The translations under genes and the position numbers were made by a program. A stretch of DNA of 64,000 nucleotides from Candidatus Phosphoribacter hodrii (GTDB lineage Bacteria; Actinomycetota; Actinomycetes; Actinomycetales; Dermatophilaceae): positions 264,216 to 328,215 of the forward strand of contig JADJIB010000005.1 of the NCBI GenBank assembly GCA_016707175.1, in the 5' to 3' direction. The notes under the pieces were generated by a model, which did not search any database, was not told the DNA's origin, and was given only the letters and a program-made list of their open reading frames with translations. Positions 22,042-31,673 of this stretch are shown piece after piece. Position 1 is the stretch's first letter; the number at the start of each line of letters is the position of its first letter.

Positions 22042-23180
22042 AGGAACGAGAGAAGCGACGCGCGTTGGGCCGGGGCCTGGGGGCGCTCATCCCCACGGCC
22101 CCCGCGGGGGAGCGGCCCGTCGACGTCTTCTTCGGGCCTGCGCCGTCAGCAATCACCGTCGACATTGGCACGAAGCACGCCGCGGCCGACGGCGACCCGA
22201 GCGACCTGACTGATTCCGCCGAGACCACCGACCCGACCGACGCGGCTGCCGCGTCGTCGTCGAGCAGTCCCACGGACGCCCCCTCGGCAGGCACCGGACC
22301 GGCAGACCCGGACAACGACGCCCTGCGACCGGTCCCTGGGGCCACGTTCGCCGAACTCCCCGTCGAGTCGATCCGGCCCAACCCACGCCAGCCACGCACC
22401 GTCTTCGACGAAGACGACATGGCGGAGTTGGTCCACTCGGTGAGTGAGATCGGCATCCTTCAACCGATCGTCGTGCGCCGAGTCGACGATGGTGGGCCCC
22501 TCGGCTCGGGACACGACGCTGCTATCGCGACCTATGAGCTGGTCATGGGGGAGCGGCGGTGGCGAGCCGCGCAGGCAGCCGGCCTCGAACATGTGCCGGC
22601 GATCATCCGCTCCACCCACGACGACGACCTGCTGCGCGATGCGCTCCTGGAGAACCTTCACCGCAGCCAACTCAACCCGTTGGAAGAGGCGGCGGCCTAT
22701 CGGCAACTCCTGGATGACTTCGGCTGCACCCAAGAGGAGTTGGCCACCCGGATCGGGCGTAGCCGCCCGCAGGTGAGCAACACCCTGCGGCTGCTCAAAC
22801 TGCCACCGCTGGTCCAGCGCCGCCTCGCGGCCGGGGTGTTGAGCGCCGGACATGCCCGCGCCCTCCTTGGCCTCACCGACGCCGCGGCCATGGAGCGCTT
22901 GGCCCAACGGATCGTCGCCGAGGGCCTCTCAGTCCGCTCCGTCGAGGAGATCGTCGCCGTCGGGGCGGTGGGAACGGCTCCGGTCAAACCCAAGTCTCCC
23001 CGAGCCGGTGGGCGGCGGCCGCAACTCGACGACATGGCCGCGTCTCTGTCCGACCACTTGGACACCCGGGTGACGATCGCCTTAGGACAACGCAAGGGCA
23101 AGGTCGTCGTGGAGTTCGCCTCGGTGGAGGACCTCAACCGGATCCTGGACGTGATCGGCGTCGACCGACCCAAGCGCTGA
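22038..23180 (+). CDS. parB: Chromosome partitioning protein ParB (Spo0J)
   Basis: ParB is a CTP-using clamp that loads at parS and spreads. The 380-residue protein starts KEREKRRALGRGLGALIP, then has an acidic, low-complexity stretch of about 60 residues. The N-terminal CTPase/ParB domain follows (PVESIRPNPRQPRTVFDEDDMAELVHSV, ELVMGERRWRAAQAAG with the GERRxRA motif). The helix-turn-helix is TQEELATRIGRSRPQVSNTLRLLKLP, and the C-terminal dimerisation part ends RILDVIGVDRP. It overlaps parA at GTGA and forms the parAB operon. Confidence 0.96.
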   Translation: MKEREKRRALGRGLGALIPTAPAGERPVDVFFGPAPSAITVDIGTKHAAADGDPSDLTDSAETTDPTDAAAASSSSSPTDAPSAGTGPADPDNDALRPVPGATFAELPVESIRPNPRQPRTVFDEDDMAELVHSVSEIGILQPIVVRRVDDGGPLGSGHDAAIATYELVMGERRWRAAQAAGLEHVPAIIRSTHDDDLLRDALLENLHRSQLNPLEEAAAYRQLLDDFGCTQEELATRIGRSRPQVSNTLRLLKLPPLVQRRLAAGVLSAGHARALLGLTDAAAMERLAQRIVAEGLSVRSVEEIVAVGAVGTAPVKPKSPRAGGRRPQLDDMAASLSDHLDTRVTIALGQRKGKVVVEFASVEDLNRILDVIGVDRPKR

Positions 23181-23186
23181 CCGGAC

Positions 23187-23858
23187 ATGGCCGCGACACC
23201 CAAGCGCCGCAAGGGCGGTCCGGAGATTGTGCCGGTGACGGCCGATGACGTGCCCGCCCTCGTCGAGCCGTGTCGTGACTGCGCCTTCTGGGAGCGTGGA
23301 CCCGGCCTCGTCGCGGGGACGGCGAGCACAGTGAGCAGGGACAAGGCTGCGTGGGTGCGCAGAGTCGAGGCCGAGTGGGGCACCCCGGGGTGGCTGGTTC
23401 GGGTGGACGGTCAGCCGGCTGGTCACCTTCTCATCGCCCCGGCTCATCTCGCGCCCCGCTCCCTCGCCTTCCCGACCTCCCCGGTCGCCGACGATGCGAT
23501 TCTCCTGCTCGCGGTGCGGGTCGATCCCCGGTATGCCGGTCAGGGCCTGGGGCGCCGACTGGTCCAGACCGCCGCGCGGGAAGTCCTCTCCCACGACGGT
23601 CGGGCGATCGAGGCCTTCGGAACCACCCGGGGCGATCAGTGCCTGACCCCGGTCGACTTCCTCACCGCCGTGGGCTTCTACGTCGTGCGGGAGCACGCGG
23701 CATACCCTCGGTTGCGGCTGGATCTGCGCACCGCACTGGCCTGGCGCGAGGACGTCGAGCATGCGCTCGATCGGATCCTCGCTCCGGTTCGGCGCCTGGG
23801 GGCCGGCAACCCCGTCGGCACCGCGAACAACGAAGCGCCCGGCGCTGGTCGGCCCTGA
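23187..23858 (+). CDS. GNAT-family N-acetyltransferase
   Basis: This 223-residue protein has the acetyl-CoA-binding motif A of the GNAT fold: LLLAVRVDPRYAGQGLGRRLVQTAA with Q-x-x-G-x-G. It is preceded by a substrate-binding half containing CRDCAFWERGP and followed by FLTAVGFYVVREHAAYPRLRLDL. The substrate is not predictable. A GNAT gene right after parB is widespread in actinobacteria, and here it is six bases downstream and probably in the par operon. The next gene, trxA, is convergent. Confidence 0.85.
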   Translation: MAATPKRRKGGPEIVPVTADDVPALVEPCRDCAFWERGPGLVAGTASTVSRDKAAWVRRVEAEWGTPGWLVRVDGQPAGHLLIAPAHLAPRSLAFPTSPVADDAILLLAVRVDPRYAGQGLGRRLVQTAAREVLSHDGRAIEAFGTTRGDQCLTPVDFLTAVGFYVVREHAAYPRLRLDLRTALAWREDVEHALDRILAPVRRLGAGNPVGTANNEAPGAGRP

Positions 23859-23888
23859 GGCCGCCGACACCGGGCGCTGCGATGAGGC

Positions 23889-24215
23889 TCAGCCGAGGAA
23901 CTGCTCCAACTCACGCAGCAACAGCCGCTTGGGCTTGGCGCCGACGATGGTCTTGACGACCTCGCCGCCGACGTAAAGGTTCATCGTCGGGATGCCGGTG
24001 ACGCCATAGCGCGCAGTCGTCGCCGGGTTGTTGTCGGTGTCGAGCTTGACGATCTCGATCTTGTCGCCGTACTCGGCGTAGATCTCTTCGAGGATCGGGG
24101 CGATCTGCTTGCACGGCCCGCACCAGGCGGCCCAGAAGTCAACGAGGACAGGCTTCGTGTTCGCGAGCACGTCGGTGGCGAAGGTGGAGTCGGTGGTCGC
24201 GGCAATGGCGCCCAT
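23889..24215 (-). CDS. trxA: Thioredoxin
   Basis: This 108-residue thioredoxin reduces protein disulfides and is recharged by the TrxB encoded upstream. The active site is WAAWCGPCKQIAP, with the cis-Pro loop GVTGIPTMNLY. Two ATGs are near; I choose 24215, which has AAAGGACC four bases upstream and gives MGAIAATTDSTF, rather than 24230. It ends 30 bases from the convergent GNAT gene. The 113-bp trxB-trxA gap contains one GTATGCCG word. Confidence 0.95.
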   Translation of the reverse strand: MGAIAATTDSTFATDVLANTKPVLVDFWAAWCGPCKQIAPILEEIYAEYGDKIEIVKLDTDNNPATTARYGVTGIPTMNLYVGGEVVKTIVGAKPKRLLLRELEQFLG

Positions 24216-24328
24216 GTGAGGTCCTTTCACGGTGTGCGGCCCACGGACTGGTATGCCGTGCGCCCGGTCTGGGTCTGGGTCTTGGTCTGGTCGAAAACTA
24301 GCGCGGGGGTCTGACAGTCGGTGCTGGC

Positions 24329-25318
24329 TCAGTGCGCCGCAGCGACTGACTCGGCGACATCGGACAGAGCCTCGAGGTAGTGCTGGGTGTCGAGGGCGGC
24401 CGCACAGCCACTCCCGGCAGCAGTGATGGCCTGGCGGTAGGTGTGGTCGACGAGGTCGCCGCAGGCGAAGACGCCCGGCAGGTTGGTGCGAGTCGATCGG
24501 CCCTCACAGACGACGTAGCCTGCGTCGTCCAGATCGATGACCCCGCGGATCAACTCGTTGCGGGGGTCGTGACCGATGGCGACGAACAGGCCGGTGACTT
24601 GCAGGTCGCTGGTGGCACCGGTGACGGTGTCGGAGAGGGTCACGTGGGTGAGTTTCGGGTCGCCGTGCAGGGCGGTGACGGCAGCGTTCCACGTGAAACG
24701 GATCTTGGGATTGGCCAGCGCGCGGTCGGCCATGATCTTCGACGCCCGCAACTGGTCGCGCCGGTGAATGATCGTCACGCTCCGGGCGAACTTGGTGAGG
24801 AAGGTCGCTTCCTCGATCGCGGAGTCACCACCGCCGACGACGGCGATGTCCTGGTCGCGGAAGAAGAACCCGTCGCAGGTGGCGCACCACGACACACCGT
24901 GGCCGGACAAGCGCTTCTCCTCGGGCAGGCCCAACTCGCGGTAGGCCGATCCCATCGCCAGAATGACGCTCTTGGCGCGCCACACCCGGCCTTCACCGTC
25001 GGTCACCGTCTTGATGTCGCCAGCAAGGTCCATGGCAACGATGTCGTCGGTGACCATCTCAGTGCCGAACTTCTCGGCCTGCGCGCGCATGGCGAACATC
25101 AGGTCGGGGCCCTGGATGCCGTCCTCGAAGCCGGGGAAGTTCTCGACCTCGGTGGTGTTCATCAAGGCGCCGCCGGCGGTGACCGAGCCCTCGAAGAGCA
25201 CAGGGTGAAGGTTGGCGCGGGCGGCATACACCGCGGCCGTGTAGCCCGCGGGACCGGACCCGACGATCACGACCTCGCGCACACCCGTGTCGGTCGCAGT
25301 CTCGACAGCGTCACTCAC
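24329..25318 (-). CDS. trxB: Thioredoxin reductase
   Basis: This NADPH-dependent flavoprotein reduces thioredoxin. In 329 residues it has the FAD-binding [14 protein letters not shown], the redox-active disulfide [10 protein letters not shown] (Cys-Ala-Thr-Cys), the NADPH site [15 protein letters not shown], and the C-terminal FAD motif [22 protein letters not shown] parS-like site is embedded in its coding DNA at 24685-24700. The order sigM-anti-sigma-trxB-trxA is the common actinobacterial one. Confidence 0.97.
   Translation of the reverse strand: MSDAVETATDTGVREVVIVGSGPAGYTAAVYAARANLHPVLFEGSVTAGGALMNTTEVENFPGFEDGIQGPDLMFAMRAQAEKFGTEMVTDDIVAMDLAGDIKTVTDGEGRVWRAKSVILAMGSAYRELGLPEEKRLSGHGVSWCATCDGFFFRDQDIAVVGGGDSAIEEATFLTKFARSVTIIHRRDQLRASKIMADRALANPKIRFTWNAAVTALHGDPKLTHVTLSDTVTGATSDLQVTGLFVAIGHDPRNELIRGVIDLDDAGYVVCEGRSTRTNLPGVFACGDLVDHTYRQAITAAGSGCAAALDTQHYLEALSDVAESVAAAH
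24685..24700. promoter_or_regulatory. Variant parS site inside trxB
   Basis: GTTCCACGTGAAAC (24686-24699) is the reverse complement of the variant found at 10472. It encodes part of RFTWNA in trxB. With the three perfect sites and the one at 10.5 kb, it makes five parS-like sites within about 14 kb around oriC. Confidence 0.7.
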
Positions 25319-25544
25319 CGGAACTCCTCGATCGTTTGCGGCGCTTCACCGCTGTGGGCTCGCGACACGGCACATGTGGTGTCGTCGCGGGGCAGGAGAC
25401 CCAAGATACCCGCCCAATCCCCCCAACCATCGCGGCGCACCGCAGATTCCCCGACGGTTCACCTCAGGGGTATGCCGTCCGCTCACCGACCGCCGTCGCG
25501 GAACCATTGGACGTCACGATCGCCCCTCATCGTGTGCCAGCAGG

Positions 25545-26504
25545 TCAGGGCATGTCGACGGGACCGAAGAGCAGCCCCGGGTCGCCCTTGCTGCAACTGC
25601 GACTGACGGCATACGCCTGCTTGAGCCCAGCGTCGACGACGACGATGACCACCGCGGGGGCGCCCTCGAACGTGGCCAGATCGGCGAACACCGCGTCGGC
25701 ATCGCTTTCGCCCAGGGTGGTCACGCAGTCGGTCAGACCGATCAGGGTGCCAATGGGCCCCACCGAGGGCGCCTCGACGGCGGGTTGCCCTAACTGCCGG
25801 CCCGGCGCGTCGAGCATGTCCTGCGCGAGGCGGGCGAGGGTGGCCTTCGTGTAGGTGCGGGTGCTCAACTCGATGTGCATCGGCTGCCCGTTCGCATTCA
25901 CGGCCGTCGCCGCGTTTGCCCTCGTCGCTGAGTCGGCAGGAGCACTCAGACTGCTGGAGTCCTTCGCGGCCCCTACGACCGACTCGGCACGCGCGCTCGA
26001 CGCAGTAGGCGATGTGGCGCCCTGGTTGTTGAGGAGGGCGCCGACCAGGCCCAAGGCAGCAACGGAGGCGGCAACACCCCCGAGGACGGTCAACCGCCGA
26101 CGATGATCGACGACCCGCCCGCGCATACCTGCGCCCGAGCGCGACCCCGTGCGCACGTCGGTCCGAGCACCCGACGTCTCAGATGATGTTCCCGCTGGCT
26201 GCGTCCCACGCCCGACGAGGTGCAAAGGCACCGCCGGCCCGGACTCGTCAACTCCCGAAACCCCTTGGCCCGCAACAAGATTCGCAAAGTCGTCAAACGC
26301 GTCGACACCCAGGCCGAGTTCGTCGCTCAACTCTTGCGAGCCAGTGTCGGCATCGAGGTCGGCGCGTCGACCGGCCTCGGCGAAGGCAGCAAGAATCCGG
26401 TCGGACACGTCCGCCGGCATCGGCCCCGGATCGGGCTGGGAGGCAAGCAGGATCCGCACCCCGGTCGGATCAGGGTCCTCGTCGAACCTGGTCGGCTCGC
26501 TCAT
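25545..26504 (-). CDS. Single-pass membrane protein, probable SigM anti-sigma factor
   Basis: This 319-residue protein lies directly downstream of the ECF sigma gene, where mycobacteria encode RsmA, the SigM anti-sigma factor. A cytoplasmic acidic N-terminal part (about 1-155) leads to a membrane span near 160-185 (LTVLGGVAASVAALGLVGALL). An extracytoplasmic domain follows, containing LIGLTDCVTTLGESDADAVFADLATFEGAPAVVIVVV, with paired cysteines at DCV and SRSCSKG. I see no zinc-binding anti-sigma HxxxCxxC motif. ATG 26504 has GGAG eight bases upstream. The role is inferred from position and topology. Confidence 0.7.
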   Translation of the reverse strand: MSEPTRFDEDPDPTGVRILLASQPDPGPMPADVSDRILAAFAEAGRRADLDADTGSQELSDELGLGVDAFDDFANLVAGQGVSGVDESGPAVPLHLVGRGTQPAGTSSETSGARTDVRTGSRSGAGMRGRVVDHRRRLTVLGGVAASVAALGLVGALLNNQGATSPTASSARAESVVGAAKDSSSLSAPADSATRANAATAVNANGQPMHIELSTRTYTKATLARLAQDMLDAPGRQLGQPAVEAPSVGPIGTLIGLTDCVTTLGESDADAVFADLATFEGAPAVVIVVVDAGLKQAYAVSRSCSKGDPGLLFGPVDMP

Positions 26505-26628
26505 CAACACTCCCTCGGGATGTGGCTCGTCTGGCCCGCCCCCCGACGGACCGGCCCGCAGCTGGGCATGGGTTTCAGGACTGAGACGCACGCCGGGACG
26601 CGCTGGTTCCCGCGGCATACCGTGGCGG

Positions 26629-27174
26629 TCATCGGCGAATCCCCAGCAAGTGCGCCATCGCGGCCCGCCCGCGGGCGCACCGTGACTTGATGGTCCCCTC
26701 GGCCACGCCGAGGATCTCGGCGGTCTCGGCGACGGACAGGCCATGCATGTCGACCAGCACGAGCGCGGCCCGCTGACCCTCCGGCAGTTGGTCGAGGGCG
26801 GCGCGCACGTCCAGGCGCACCTCGACGGCAGAGTGGGCGTCGCTGCGATCGGCCAGGTCGTAGTCGGGCAGCGGACTCGTGGGACGGGTGCGGCGCAGCC
26901 GGTCGAGGCAGGCGTTGACAACGATCCGATGCAGCCACGTGGTCACTGCGGACTCCCCGCGGAAGGACCCCGCTCGCCGGTATGCCGCGATGAAGGCGTC
27001 CTGGACGCAGTCCGAGGCGAGCTCGGGGTCACCGCAGGTGCGCACGGCGACCGCCCACATCCGATCCTTGTGGCGCCTGAAGATCTCGGCGAAGGCCTCG
27101 CGGTCGCCCGCGCAGTGTGCGGCCAGCAACTCGGCGTCGGAGCGCCCGGCCAACTCCACTCGACCCGAGGTCAC
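26629..27174 (-). CDS. sigM: ECF RNA polymerase sigma factor, SigM-like
   Basis: The 181-residue product is an extracytoplasmic-function sigma factor. Region 2 includes DAELLAAHCAGDREAFAEIFRRH, DCVQDAFIAAYRRAGSFRG (-10 recognition) and AVTTWLHRIVVNACLDRLRR. Region 4 includes LPEGQRAALVLVDMHGLSV and ETAEILGVAEGTIKSRCARGR. Start GTG 27174 overlaps the stop of the upstream pseudokinase gene (GTGA). Position next to trxB/trxA and the DUF6049 locus matches SigM of mycobacteria. The longer open frame upstream does not code for sigma-like residues. Confidence 0.9.
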   Translation of the reverse strand: MTSGRVELAGRSDAELLAAHCAGDREAFAEIFRRHKDRMWAVAVRTCGDPELASDCVQDAFIAAYRRAGSFRGESAVTTWLHRIVVNACLDRLRRTRPTSPLPDYDLADRSDAHSAVEVRLDVRAALDQLPEGQRAALVLVDMHGLSVAETAEILGVAEGTIKSRCARGRAAMAHLLGIRR

Positions 27175-29399
27175 CGGCTGACCGCCACTTCGGACACCTG
27201 GGCCCGGAAGTTGCCCGCGCCGTCGGGTCCAAGCTTGGTGACGAAGACGATGACGAGTTGGCCGCTGGACACGGGCCCGGCCGGGGCATCGAAGACGAGT
27301 TGGCCGCTCTGGCCGGTGCTGGAGCCGATCGCCGTGGCCCCGTCGAGCGAGGCCCGGTTGGCGACGTAGACCGTGATGTCTTGCGGGGCAGGCAGCGTGA
27401 CGGTCACCCGGCGGACCTCCGTCTGCTGGCCGAGGTCGACGATGTAGCCGATCCCGGGCACCTTGAGGCCGCCGAACTTCTCGTTGGAATACCACTTCGA
27501 GCGCCACATCGTCGCGGCGTTCCCGTCGTAACCCCTCGGTGCGCTGCTCGATGCCACCTGCCCGGCGCTCGCATCGAAAGTGGCGGCCCCGATGATGGCC
27601 ACGGGGGTCAGCGAAGCAACAACCGCAGGGCCGTCGCCGGCCGTGGCCCCGGCTCCGGTCGCGCCCGCGCTCGACGTGACGGTCGCCGTCCTCGTGACCC
27701 TCGCGGTCGTGACCGACCCGCCGGTCGTCCCACCCGACGTCAGCTTGGGCAGCCCCCAGATCCCCAGCACCGCCAGGAGCACGACCAGACCGGCGACGAT
27801 CGCCAGCGCGAGGCGGGACTCGTCGCGCCCCAACTCGCCGGTGATCGGAACGAGCGGGACCGCATCCTCGAGGGGACTGTCCACCGGAGCGAGGACCGAA
27901 GCCAGCGTCGCGTCCTCGCGGATCAGGTCAGGGGCCCGCAGCGTCCGCGGCGCGACCACCCTCGGCGCTCCAGGCGCCACGCGGGGCGCCGAGGGCCCAG
28001 GTGCCGTCGGCGTGCCGCTGCCGGGCGAGCCGGGAGGCTGCGCGGACGAGGCTTCGGGCGCTCCCGCTCCTGGTGCGGCGGGGGCGGACGCGATCCCCTC
28101 ATCGGTGGCCGGTTCGGGTCGGGTTGAGAGCCGTTCGACGGTATGCCGTGCCCGCCCACCCAGGCGTGACGCGGCCTGAGACGCTGCGGTGCCAGCGGCA
28201 CCGAGGGCCGACCCCACGCCCCGGGCTCCCTTGGCCATAGCGGCACTGACCGCGGCAGCAGTCGCCGCGGCACTCGTGGCACCTGCGCCTCCGGCGGCTC
28301 CGCCAGCCCCGGTGGCCAACGAGACGCCCTCGGCCGTGGCGCCACCGCCAGCACTGGACGACGGTTGCTGCTGCGACGAAAAGGGCTGCGCTGCAGGGCT
28401 ATCGGGCTGAACGAGGCTGGGTGCTGCTGGACCCGCGCCTGCAGCTGTGCCTCCACCCGCAACTGCACCCTGCCCGGCACGGGGGCCTGCACCCTGGCCT
28501 TCGGTGGCGCTGGGAACCGCCGGTGGGCGCCGGTCACCCCAGAGATCGACCGTCGGCCCCTTGGGCCAAGGTCGCAGACCAGCCAAGACATCAGCGGACG
28601 TGCTGGGCCCGGCGTGCTCGACGAAGGTCGCTCGGGCCAACCGCTGAAGGTCGCTGCACGCGTCGGCTCCAAGCTCGTCGGCAGCCACGACCGTGCCGCC
28701 GACAACGGGCGCCCGCGGGAGCCCGGAGTCGGCACCGCCGAGCGGCCAGCGCCCGGTGAGGGCGGCATACCCGATGCTCACCAAGGCGGTCGCGTCCAGG
28801 CGCGCTCCGACGTCGGCGGGAGTGTCTTCCAGGCCGAGCAGCGCCGCCTCGACAGCGACTCCGCGGACCCGGACCGAGCCGTCGGGCAGCAGGAGCACGT
28901 TGCGCGGAGTGAGGACGATGTGGCGCAGGCCGCGGGCGGCGGCGGCATCCAACGCCATGGCGGCCTCGCCGGTGATGCGTCGGGCCTCGTCGGCGGGCAG
29001 GCCGCCCTGTTCAAGGATCCGGGTGAGGCTGCGGGAGCGCTCGACCGGCTCCTCGATGATCGCGCAGACAATGGCGGCGCTCGCCGGGCCTCCCGCGGAG
29101 CCTCCTGCCGCCTCACTCGGGCTACCGCTCGGGCTACTCGGAACCTGAGCGTCGGTGGTCGGCGGGGTGACGATGTCGAGCACCCGCACGAGCCGAGGCT
29201 CGGTCACCGCGGCGGCCCGCCTGGCCGCATCGACAGCGGCTGCGGCGGCTGGGGTGCCCCCCGCGAAGGTGAGGATGACGACATCGCGACCGAGCGTGGT
29301 GTCGTGTGCGGCCCAGCGCTCCCACCGGGGGTGCTGCTGGAGGCGGTGCGACACGGCATACCGATCGCCGATCAGGGTGCCGGGACCGACGTGCTGCAT
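27171..29399 (-). CDS. Membrane pseudokinase with discoidin-like C-terminal domain
   Basis: The 742-residue protein corresponds to the C-terminal part of mycobacterial MviN/Rv3910, without the MurJ flippase part. Residues 1-275 form a protein-kinase-like domain starting GTLIGDRYAVSHRL. The catalytic loop reads RHIVLTPRNVLLL, lacking the HRD aspartate, and the DFG position reads VRG, so it should be inactive as a kinase. A long Ala/Pro/Gly-rich linker follows, then a membrane span (RLALAIVAGLVVLLAVLGIWGL, about 540-565) and an extracellular discoidin/F5-8C-like domain (FDASAGQVASS, GYIVDLGQQTEVRRVTVTL). Related pseudokinases bind FHA proteins to control peptidoglycan precursor flipping. It overlaps sigM. 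Confidence 0.8.
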   Translation of the reverse strand: MQHVGPGTLIGDRYAVSHRLQQHPRWERWAAHDTTLGRDVVILTFAGGTPAAAAAVDAARRAAAVTEPRLVRVLDIVTPPTTDAQVPSSPSGSPSEAAGGSAGGPASAAIVCAIIEEPVERSRSLTRILEQGGLPADEARRITGEAAMALDAAAARGLRHIVLTPRNVLLLPDGSVRVRGVAVEAALLGLEDTPADVGARLDATALVSIGYAALTGRWPLGGADSGLPRAPVVGGTVVAADELGADACSDLQRLARATFVEHAGPSTSADVLAGLRPWPKGPTVDLWGDRRPPAVPSATEGQGAGPRAGQGAVAGGGTAAGAGPAAPSLVQPDSPAAQPFSSQQQPSSSAGGGATAEGVSLATGAGGAAGGAGATSAAATAAAVSAAMAKGARGVGSALGAAGTAASQAASRLGGRARHTVERLSTRPEPATDEGIASAPAAPGAGAPEASSAQPPGSPGSGTPTAPGPSAPRVAPGAPRVVAPRTLRAPDLIREDATLASVLAPVDSPLEDAVPLVPITGELGRDESRLALAIVAGLVVLLAVLGIWGLPKLTSGGTTGGSVTTARVTRTATVTSSAGATGAGATAGDGPAVVASLTPVAIIGAATFDASAGQVASSSAPRGYDGNAATMWRSKWYSNEKFGGLKVPGIGYIVDLGQQTEVRRVTVTLPAPQDITVYVANRASLDGATAIGSSTGQSGQLVFDAPAGPVSSGQLVIVFVTKLGPDGAGNFRAQVSEVAVSR

Positions 29400-29456
29400 G
29401 GTCGCTCCCTCCTTGACGGGGGTTTGGCCCCCACCTCACTGCCCGCTCGGCTCATC

Positions 29457-31673
29457 CTATGGTGCGGTATGCCGTTGGACCGGCGCGACAACGGGCGCTT
29501 CGGGGGTGGGGTCAACGGGATCCAGACCACGGGTATCGACGACCATCCGCGGCGGGCGGCGGACGGCTCGAACGATGCCGGCGATGAGGATGAGGCCGAA
29601 CAGGACGCTCATGCCGATGTAGAGCCAGGCCCCGGGTGGGGCCGCGCGGATGGTCAGTTGTTGGACGGCGCCGATCCGGGTGCCGTCGGCTGTCGTCAGC
29701 CAGGCGTTGACCGGGACCAGACCTTGGGCCAGCACGGCCAGGCGCACGGACACGGTCGCCTTGGCATTGGCCGCGATGTCGACGGGTGCGCCGGGGTCGA
29801 CGACGACGATCCGGCCATTGCCAGGTGCGAGCACGGCGCGCAGGCCGCGCACCGGCTCGTCGAGGGAGTTGACGACCGTGAGCTGCATGACGCCTTCGTC
29901 CGCAAGGAAATTCGTCGTCTGTGGGATGACCATGAGCCCGTTCGACACGGTCGCGGTCGACTGCTCGAGCCCGGCCAGCAGCGCCTCGCGGCCGGCGGGA
30001 TCGGTGCGCCAGCGCGTGCTCGCCGCCTGTCCCGGCAGATCCGACCAGGCGGCGATCGTGGGGCTGCCCTGCGCCAGGACGCTGGAGAGCTGGTCGATGA
30101 CGGAGCGCTGCTGGAACACTCGGGCGAGGAGGGAACGGCCGGCCGCCGGGCCGTTGGACGCAGCGGCACTGGCCGGGTCGGTGGGGGTGACCCGCGAAGC
30201 TGGCGCATCGGTCGGCAAGGGAGGAGCAGAATCCAGGCCTCGACCGGGGAGCATCGCGGAGTCCACCCCGACGGTGCGCAGCCACGGCACCTGCTTGGTG
30301 GCGTCGAAGAACGTGGACACCAGGTCGGCGTCGAGCCCGGCGTCGAAGCCGCGCGGTGGCACGGCGAGAATGGTGCGAGAGATCGACGGCCGCTCAGCGA
30401 GCAGCGCCGCGGTTTGCGCCACGAACTCCTGGGCGGCCAACACCGCCTCGCGCGGGGTCTTGAGGCGGGCCAGCAAGGCGCCGAGCCGGTCGTCCCAGCG
30501 CAGCACGGTCGTCCCGAGGGGGGCGACCCCCAACGCGGGCGGGGTCAGTCGCGCAGACGGGTCCGTCACCTGGGTCGACACGAGGATGGCATCTAGGCGG
30601 GATGCGTATGCCGCCCGCAGCGCCGCCTCACGTCCGCTCGGCAGGGCCCCGTCGGCCGGCCAGGCGAGCGTCCCGCGGGTGGTCACCGCGGCATCAGTCA
30701 GCCGGGTGGACTGGCCGACCGCCTCGGCCAACAGTTGGGAGGCCGCTGGGGACAGGGTGGGGCCGAGGTCGGGTGCGGTGAGAGCAGCCAGGTCCGGGTC
30801 GTTCTGCGGCAACGCGAAGACGGGGTGCGTGGCGGAGGCGGCGCTCAACGACATCGAGAACGCCGAGCGCACCGCACTTGCCGGGTCGGCCGCGTCCTGG
30901 GCCGGGGTCCGACCCGACGGTCCGAGCACGGCGGGGTCCACGGCATACCCGACGGTCTGTGAAGCGGTCGCGCGCAAGAGAGCCGCCAGGCGCGAGCCGG
31001 CTCCGACCTGCTTGGTCCAGGCGGCCGTTCGCGCGGTGGGGTCGTCGGCGGTGAGGGCGGTGTCGGGGGCGAGCGTCACCGGCAACAGCCAGGCGAGGGA
31101 GAGCGCTTCGTAGTCGGCCGATCGTTGCCAGCCGACGAAGGTGCGTAACGCCGAGACGCTCGTGCCCTTGGCCGTGACCACGTCGACGGCGATCGGGCTG
31201 ACGCCATAGGCGCGGCCGGGTCGGACCTGATCGGCGGGGACGGTGAACTGGAACGGGATGGCGTTGCGCGGTGCGGCCGGGTCGAGGGGCTGGCGACCGA
31301 GCTCGGTCCCCGAGACCGCACCGGTGGCGGCCGACCACTCGTCAACATCGGCTCGGGACGTCAGGCTTGAGCGACCGCGGACTAGGCGCACCGTCGTCGG
31401 GATCCCGTCGGCCGCGGTGCTCGTCACGTCGATCGTCCCCGTCACCAGGAGGGTGTCTCCGGGGCGCAACACGGCGGGGGAGACGGCCGTGAGGGTGATC
31501 CGGTCACCGGACGGATCGGCTCGGGGGATCGTGACCGTCGCGGTCGCAGTAGTTGCAGTGGCAGTAGTTGCAGTGGCAGGGGTCGCAGCGGCGGAGGCAG
31601 GCGGCATACCCAGCGCGGCGAGCGAGCCACACGCGGCGGCGACGAGCGCGATGACTCGGGCCGCCAGCCTCAC
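29457..31673 (-). CDS. DUF6049 secreted, membrane-anchored protein
   Basis: This 738-residue protein matches the conserved actinobacterial gene between the mutT-like gene and murJ (Rv3909-like). It has a signal peptide (RLAARVIALVAAACGSLAALG), then a short Thr/Ala repeat tract encoded by 12-base repeats near 31540-31590. A large extracytoplasmic region follows (LTAVSPAVLRPGDTLLVTGTIDV; later DEPVRGLRAVLAPGNGRIVVV). A C-terminal membrane span GAWLYIGMSVLFGLILIAGIV and a short basic cytoplasmic tail end it. Function is unknown; envelope maintenance is inferred from the neighbours. Its stop is 57 bases from the pseudokinase start, leaving no room for murJ. Its start overlaps the NUDIX stop by four bases. 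Confidence 0.85.
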   Translation of the reverse strand: MRLAARVIALVAAACGSLAALGMPPASAAATPATATTATATTATATVTIPRADPSGDRITLTAVSPAVLRPGDTLLVTGTIDVTSTAADGIPTTVRLVRGRSSLTSRADVDEWSAATGAVSGTELGRQPLDPAAPRNAIPFQFTVPADQVRPGRAYGVSPIAVDVVTAKGTSVSALRTFVGWQRSADYEALSLAWLLPVTLAPDTALTADDPTARTAAWTKQVGAGSRLAALLRATASQTVGYAVDPAVLGPSGRTPAQDAADPASAVRSAFSMSLSAASATHPVFALPQNDPDLAALTAPDLGPTLSPAASQLLAEAVGQSTRLTDAAVTTRGTLAWPADGALPSGREAALRAAYASRLDAILVSTQVTDPSARLTPPALGVAPLGTTVLRWDDRLGALLARLKTPREAVLAAQEFVAQTAALLAERPSISRTILAVPPRGFDAGLDADLVSTFFDATKQVPWLRTVGVDSAMLPGRGLDSAPPLPTDAPASRVTPTDPASAAASNGPAAGRSLLARVFQQRSVIDQLSSVLAQGSPTIAAWSDLPGQAASTRWRTDPAGREALLAGLEQSTATVSNGLMVIPQTTNFLADEGVMQLTVVNSLDEPVRGLRAVLAPGNGRIVVVDPGAPVDIAANAKATVSVRLAVLAQGLVPVNAWLTTADGTRIGAVQQLTIRAAPPGAWLYIGMSVLFGLILIAGIVRAVRRPPRMVVDTRGLDPVDPTPEAPVVAPVQRHTAP

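Noticed and set aside
25545..26921. Anti-sigma protein of 458 residues starting at 26921
   Set aside because: The first 139 codons are an out-of-frame shadow of sigM; the ATG at 26504 with GGAG upstream is the sensible start.
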